DNA from: Teichococcus wenyumeiae
Lineage (GTDB): Bacteria; Pseudomonadota; Alphaproteobacteria; Acetobacterales; Acetobacteraceae
Length of the DNA: 64,000 bases
Direction: 5' to 3'
Assembly (NCBI RefSeq): GCF_003696345.1
Contig: NZ_RFLX01000008.1
Span: 62,001-126,000 of the forward strand
Below are positions 59,313 to 64,000 of this stretch, in pieces. Numbering within the stretch: position 1 is the first letter of the stretch; every line of letters starts with the position of its first letter. The notes beneath the pieces are model-generated. The model did not search any database. It had not been told where the DNA came from and was given only the letters and a program-made list of their open reading frames with translations. The position numbers and the translations under genes were made by a program.

Positions 59313-60998
59313 GTGTCCTGGATTCATGCCATTCTGGATCAATCCCCCGAAATCGCCCTCTTTCTCTCTCTTGCCATTGGCTACTGGATCGGCCGCTTTC
59401 AGTTCGGAAAATTCCAGCTTGGCGGCGTGGCCGGTTCACTGCTGGCGGCGGTGGTGATCAGCCAGTTCGGTGTCCACATCGACAACGGCGTGAAGTCGAT
59501 CCTCTTCGCATTGTTCATCTATGCGGTTGGCTTCGACAGCGGCCCGCAGTTCTTCCGTTCCCTCGGGCGTCAGTCGATCCGCGAGATCGTGTTGGCCGTT
59601 GTGCTCTCGGTCAGCGCGCTGGCCACGGTGCTGGTGCTGGCCCGCATGTTCGGGCTCGACAAAGGGCTGGCTGCGGGGATCGCGGCCGGCGGGCTGACGC
59701 AATCGGCCATCATCGGCACCGCCGGTTCCGCCATTACAAAGCTCGGGCTCGCGGCCGAGGAAGTGCAGCGGCTACAGAGCAATGTCGCGGTTGGCTACGC
59801 CGTGACCTACATCTTTGGCTCTTTTGGCGCGATCATCATCTGCGTCAACCTGTTGCCCTGGTTCACCGGCCACAGCATCCGCGACGACGCGCTGAAGGCC
59901 GAAGCGGCGTTGCTCGCCGGCGTGAAAGTCTATGGTCCGGGCGAGCAGCCTGCGGTACCCGATATTGTGGGCCGGCTGTTCAAGGTTGAGCAATCCGCCG
60001 GGCAAACGGTGGCAGAGCTGGAATCGCAGGCCGGCGTCACGGTGTCGGTCGAGCGGATCAAGCACGCGGGCTCGTTTGTCGGCGTGGAGCCACTGGTCAA
60101 GCTGGAACGTGGCGACGTCGTGCTGGTGGTCGGCCGGCGCGCCGGCCTTGTCGACCTCGCGGGGCGGATCGGGCCGGAACTGCAGTCCTCCGAGGGGATG
60201 GATGTCGTCACCCTGACGCGGGACGTGGCGGTAACCAACCCGGCCTATGTTGGCCGCACCGTCGCCGAGATCCACGAAGCAGCGGCGCCGGAAATGCGGC
60301 ATGGCGTGTTCCTCTCGGCATTGCGGCGCGGCGGCCAGCCGGTGCCGCTTCAGTCGACAACCCGGGTGGAGAGCGGTGACGTCGCCACCCTCTATGGTGC
60401 CGCCGGCGATGTGCAGCGCGCGGCGAGTACGGCCGGCACGGTGATCGTGCCTTCCGACAAGACCGACTTCGTGTTCCACGGCCTCGGCCTTGCCTTGGGG
60501 CTGCTGATCGGCCTCGCCGTGGTGCGGGTGGCCGATGTGCCGCTGACGCTCGGCAGCGGCGGTGGCGCGCTGCTCTCCGGCCTGTTGTTCGGCTGGTATC
60601 GCGGCCGCCACCTCGCCATCGGCAATATGCCAACAGGGGCTTCCACCCTGCTGCGCGATCTCGGCCTCGCGGGTTTCGTCGCGGCCGTCGGGCTGCAGTC
60701 CGGCCAGCAGGCGGTGACCACGGTGCTGGATCAGGGCCTGACCATCTTTCTGCTTGGCGTCGTCGTCACGGTGTTGCCGCTGCTGATCACCATGGCGGTC
60801 GGCAAGTACGTGCTGCGCTACAACAACACCGCAATCTTTGCCGGTGCGCTGTCCGGCTCCCGCTCCGCCAATCCAGCCTTCGGCGAGGTGCTGGACAAGG
60901 CTGGCAACTCCATCCCCACCGCGCCTTTCGCCATCACCTATGCGCTGGCGAATGTGTTCCTCACGCTGCTTGGGCCGCTGGTCGTGGCCTTTGCATGA
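59313..60998 (+). CDS. aspT: Aspartate:alanine antiporter
   Basis: Inner-membrane exchanger of the AAEx family that swaps external aspartate for internal alanine. About 561 residues from GTG 59313; in-frame TTG 59304 and GTG 59244 are possible earlier starts. N-terminal membrane half opens IHAILDQSPEIALFLSLAIG; a central soluble region has two TrkA-C-like (RCK_C) domains (residues about 200-370). The C-terminal membrane half contains GALSGSRSANPAFGEVLDKA, mirrored by GGLTQSAIIGTAGSAITKLG in the first half. These paired GGLTQS / GALSGS motifs mark the family. It is 21 bases upstream of aspD. Confidence 0.92.
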   Translation: MSWIHAILDQSPEIALFLSLAIGYWIGRFQFGKFQLGGVAGSLLAAVVISQFGVHIDNGVKSILFALFIYAVGFDSGPQFFRSLGRQSIREIVLAVVLSVSALATVLVLARMFGLDKGLAAGIAAGGLTQSAIIGTAGSAITKLGLAAEEVQRLQSNVAVGYAVTYIFGSFGAIIICVNLLPWFTGHSIRDDALKAEAALLAGVKVYGPGEQPAVPDIVGRLFKVEQSAGQTVAELESQAGVTVSVERIKHAGSFVGVEPLVKLERGDVVLVVGRRAGLVDLAGRIGPELQSSEGMDVVTLTRDVAVTNPAYVGRTVAEIHEAAAPEMRHGVFLSALRRGGQPVPLQSTTRVESGDVATLYGAAGDVQRAASTAGTVIVPSDKTDFVFHGLGLALGLLIGLAVVRVADVPLTLGSGGGALLSGLLFGWYRGRHLAIGNMPTGASTLLRDLGLAGFVAAVGLQSGQQAVTTVLDQGLTIFLLGVVVTVLPLLITMAVGKYVLRYNNTAIFAGALSGSRSANPAFGEVLDKAGNSIPTAPFAITYALANVFLTLLGPLVVAFA

Positions 60999-62642
<1,644 letters not shown>

Positions 62643-62684
62643 CCAGCACCCAGGGCATTGCCGCAGCAGAAGCTTCCGCTCAAC

Positions 62685-62712
62685 GGCTCGAACAGATCGA
62701 AGTTCGAGCCGA
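62685..62712. terminator. Hairpin between convergent aspD and amidohydrolase genes
   Basis: Perfect 10-bp inverted repeat CGGCTCGAAC / GTTCGAGCCG with an eight-base loop, 42 bases after the aspD stop. No U-tract. It lies in a 248-bp convergent gap that otherwise shows no gene I can support. Confidence 0.5.
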
Positions 62713-62890
62713 CCGTGGCCTCCAGCGTCTGCTGCCGCACCTGTGTTGCCCACCGCCAGATAAAGGCGCTCGGACGGATCTGCTCCCTTCTCAGACATCT
62801 GGGTAGCCGATCAGCTTTCACACCGCGGGCATGCGCCTGCGGCCATACACGGCCAAGGTCATGTCACAGGTGGCGGGCGCGCCCCTCCAC

Positions 62891-63889
62891 TCACCGGGCA
62901 CCAGCCTGCATGTTGCATTCGGTTGTCAGGCGCAACCAGTTGGCATGGGCAAACCCGGCCTTCTGGGCCTCATCGAGACCGCAGTTCTGCAGGAACCGTT
63001 TCGCGTCGTGGCCGGGACGGTACTGGTACGGGAAGTCGGTGGAGAACAGCAGGCGGTCGTGGCCCACGACGGCTGCGGCGCGCTCGAGATAGTGCGGGAG
63101 GAACATGCCGCTCGCCGTGACATAGAGGTTGCGGCGCAGGTAGGTGCCGATCGGATGAGCCAGACCGGAGACCCGGTCCATGGCGGCGAGGCGCTCGGCA
63201 TAGAACAGCACCAGCTCGCCCCAGTGTCCCAGGATCACCTGCAGGCGCGGCATCCGGTCGAAGGTGCCTGCCAGCACCAGTCGAATGAACTGGATGCCCG
63301 CGTCGTAGTGCCAGCCAAGCCCATAGGAGGCGAAGGCGGCATCGATCTCGGGCTTGAAGCCTGAATAGTACGCGGCCCGCACCGCCGCCTCGGGCGTGCG
63401 GGGATGCAGCAGGATCGGCGCGCCCAATGCCTCGGCGCTCCGGAGGATGGGCGACAGGAACGGATCGTCGAGGCTGCGCGACCCCACCCTGCCGCACAGC
63501 ATGGCTCCCTTGAAGCCGAGCGTCCGGACGCACCGCTCAAGTTCCAGGGCGGCTTCCTCCGGCATGGCGACCGGCAGCGTGGCAAAGGCCTGGAACCGCG
63601 TTGGATGACGCGCGACCGCCGCCGCCAGGGCGTCGTTGATGCGCCTCGCCATGTCGACACTGTCCGGCCCGAGGTCGTGGAGCGCGGGCGTGGTCAGCGA
63701 CAGGACCTGCACGTCCAGCCCGGTCTCGTCCATCAGGGCCAGCCGCTCCTCGGCGAGGTCGAGCAGCCGGTCCTCGATGATGCCGGAATGCACCGCCACG
63801 CTCGGGTCGGCCGCTTCCAGGCCGATGGCGTGCCATGCATCCCGCACTTCGGACGTGAGGAAGTGCTCTTCGATACCGATCAATTTCAT
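62891..63889 (-). CDS. Amidohydrolase-family decarboxylase-like protein
   Basis: A 332-residue TIM-barrel metalloenzyme of the ACMSD / gamma-resorcylate decarboxylase branch. ATG 63889 opens MKLIGIEEHF. The E-x-H metal ligands there replace the HxH of classic amidohydrolases, as in 2,6-dihydroxybenzoate decarboxylase. Later ligands are His in ILLHPRTP, His in ILGHWGE and Asp in FSTDFPYQY. GLDVQVLSLTTPALHDLGPD is a family segment. It probably decarboxylates (or hydrates) an aromatic or semialdehyde acid; the substrate is not known. A reading frame extends upstream to the window end without similarity. Confidence 0.88.
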   Translation of the reverse strand: MKLIGIEEHFLTSEVRDAWHAIGLEAADPSVAVHSGIIEDRLLDLAEERLALMDETGLDVQVLSLTTPALHDLGPDSVDMARRINDALAAAVARHPTRFQAFATLPVAMPEEAALELERCVRTLGFKGAMLCGRVGSRSLDDPFLSPILRSAEALGAPILLHPRTPEAAVRAAYYSGFKPEIDAAFASYGLGWHYDAGIQFIRLVLAGTFDRMPRLQVILGHWGELVLFYAERLAAMDRVSGLAHPIGTYLRRNLYVTASGMFLPHYLERAAAVVGHDRLLFSTDFPYQYRPGHDAKRFLQNCGLDEAQKAGFAHANWLRLTTECNMQAGAR

Positions 63890-64000
63890 TGCTGCCACCT
63901 TCTGGCGTTTCAGTGCCTCACCGGTGCGGCATGGGCGGTCTGTGCCGGTCAGGACGACAGCAGATATGAAGGCACCGCCAAGCGGCGCCAGACGCATCGC

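Overview
The window is a high-GC chromosomal segment, densely packed with genes on both strands. Several families point to an alphaproteobacterium: a DUF3035 (BamF-like) lipoprotein, a UPF0314/DUF2585 membrane protein, and a carotenoid cluster with crtW, crtZ and crtX. My best guess is a pigmented, aerobic Acetobacteraceae member (Roseomonas-like). That placement is inference from gene content, not a database match. I saw no tRNA, rRNA, CRISPR array, prophage or intact insertion sequence.

Layout. 1-8.3 kb is housekeeping: the 3' end of ileS, lspA, a BamF-like lipoprotein, two M16 peptidase subunits, pgi and mutL. 8.5-11.8 kb holds an MBL-fold hydrolase, a methyltransferase with a probable frameshift near its 3' end, and an MFS transporter. 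12.0-20.1 kb is a peptide/nickel-type ABC importer (fused ATPase, two permeases, and two binding proteins divergently placed) followed by an alpha/beta hydrolase. 20.2-28.3 kb carries crtI, crtB, crtZ, crtX, crtE, crtY and crtW, a complete set from FPP to hydroxylated, ketolated and probably glycosylated beta-carotene. A UPF0314 membrane protein sits inside this cluster and an XRE-cupin regulator at its edge. 28.9-31.2 kb has a small protein coupled to a flavin monooxygenase, plus an Asp/Asn hydroxylase-like dioxygenase. 31.5-36.0 kb is a branched-chain-amino-acid-type ABC importer with fused LivH-LivM. 36.2-38.5 kb has a flavin reductase, a DUF2934 protein and nrdB.

38.6-49.5 kb is one long minus-strand operon. 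It holds the complete alternative complex III (actA-B-C-D-E-F), a small protein, a SCO assembly factor and an A2-type haem-copper oxidase. Together these would carry electrons from quinol through ACIII to oxygen. The oxidase is broken in this sequence: coxB stops after its first membrane helix with no CuA domain, and coxA has no conventional start codon. An internal deletion, biological or in the assembly, is the simplest reading. nrdA lies at 51.1-53.0 kb, about 12.7 kb from nrdB. Both have NrdR-box-like tandem sites, clearest at nrdB.

53.2-64 kb contains a Na/Pi cotransporter with a PhoU-like tail, a divergent SDR/TetR pair, a divergent LysR/NmrA pair, an intergenic stretch with no recognised gene, and the aspT-aspD aspartate:alanine exchange module. 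An amidohydrolase of the resorcylate-decarboxylase type ends the window. This last part looks more accessory in character.
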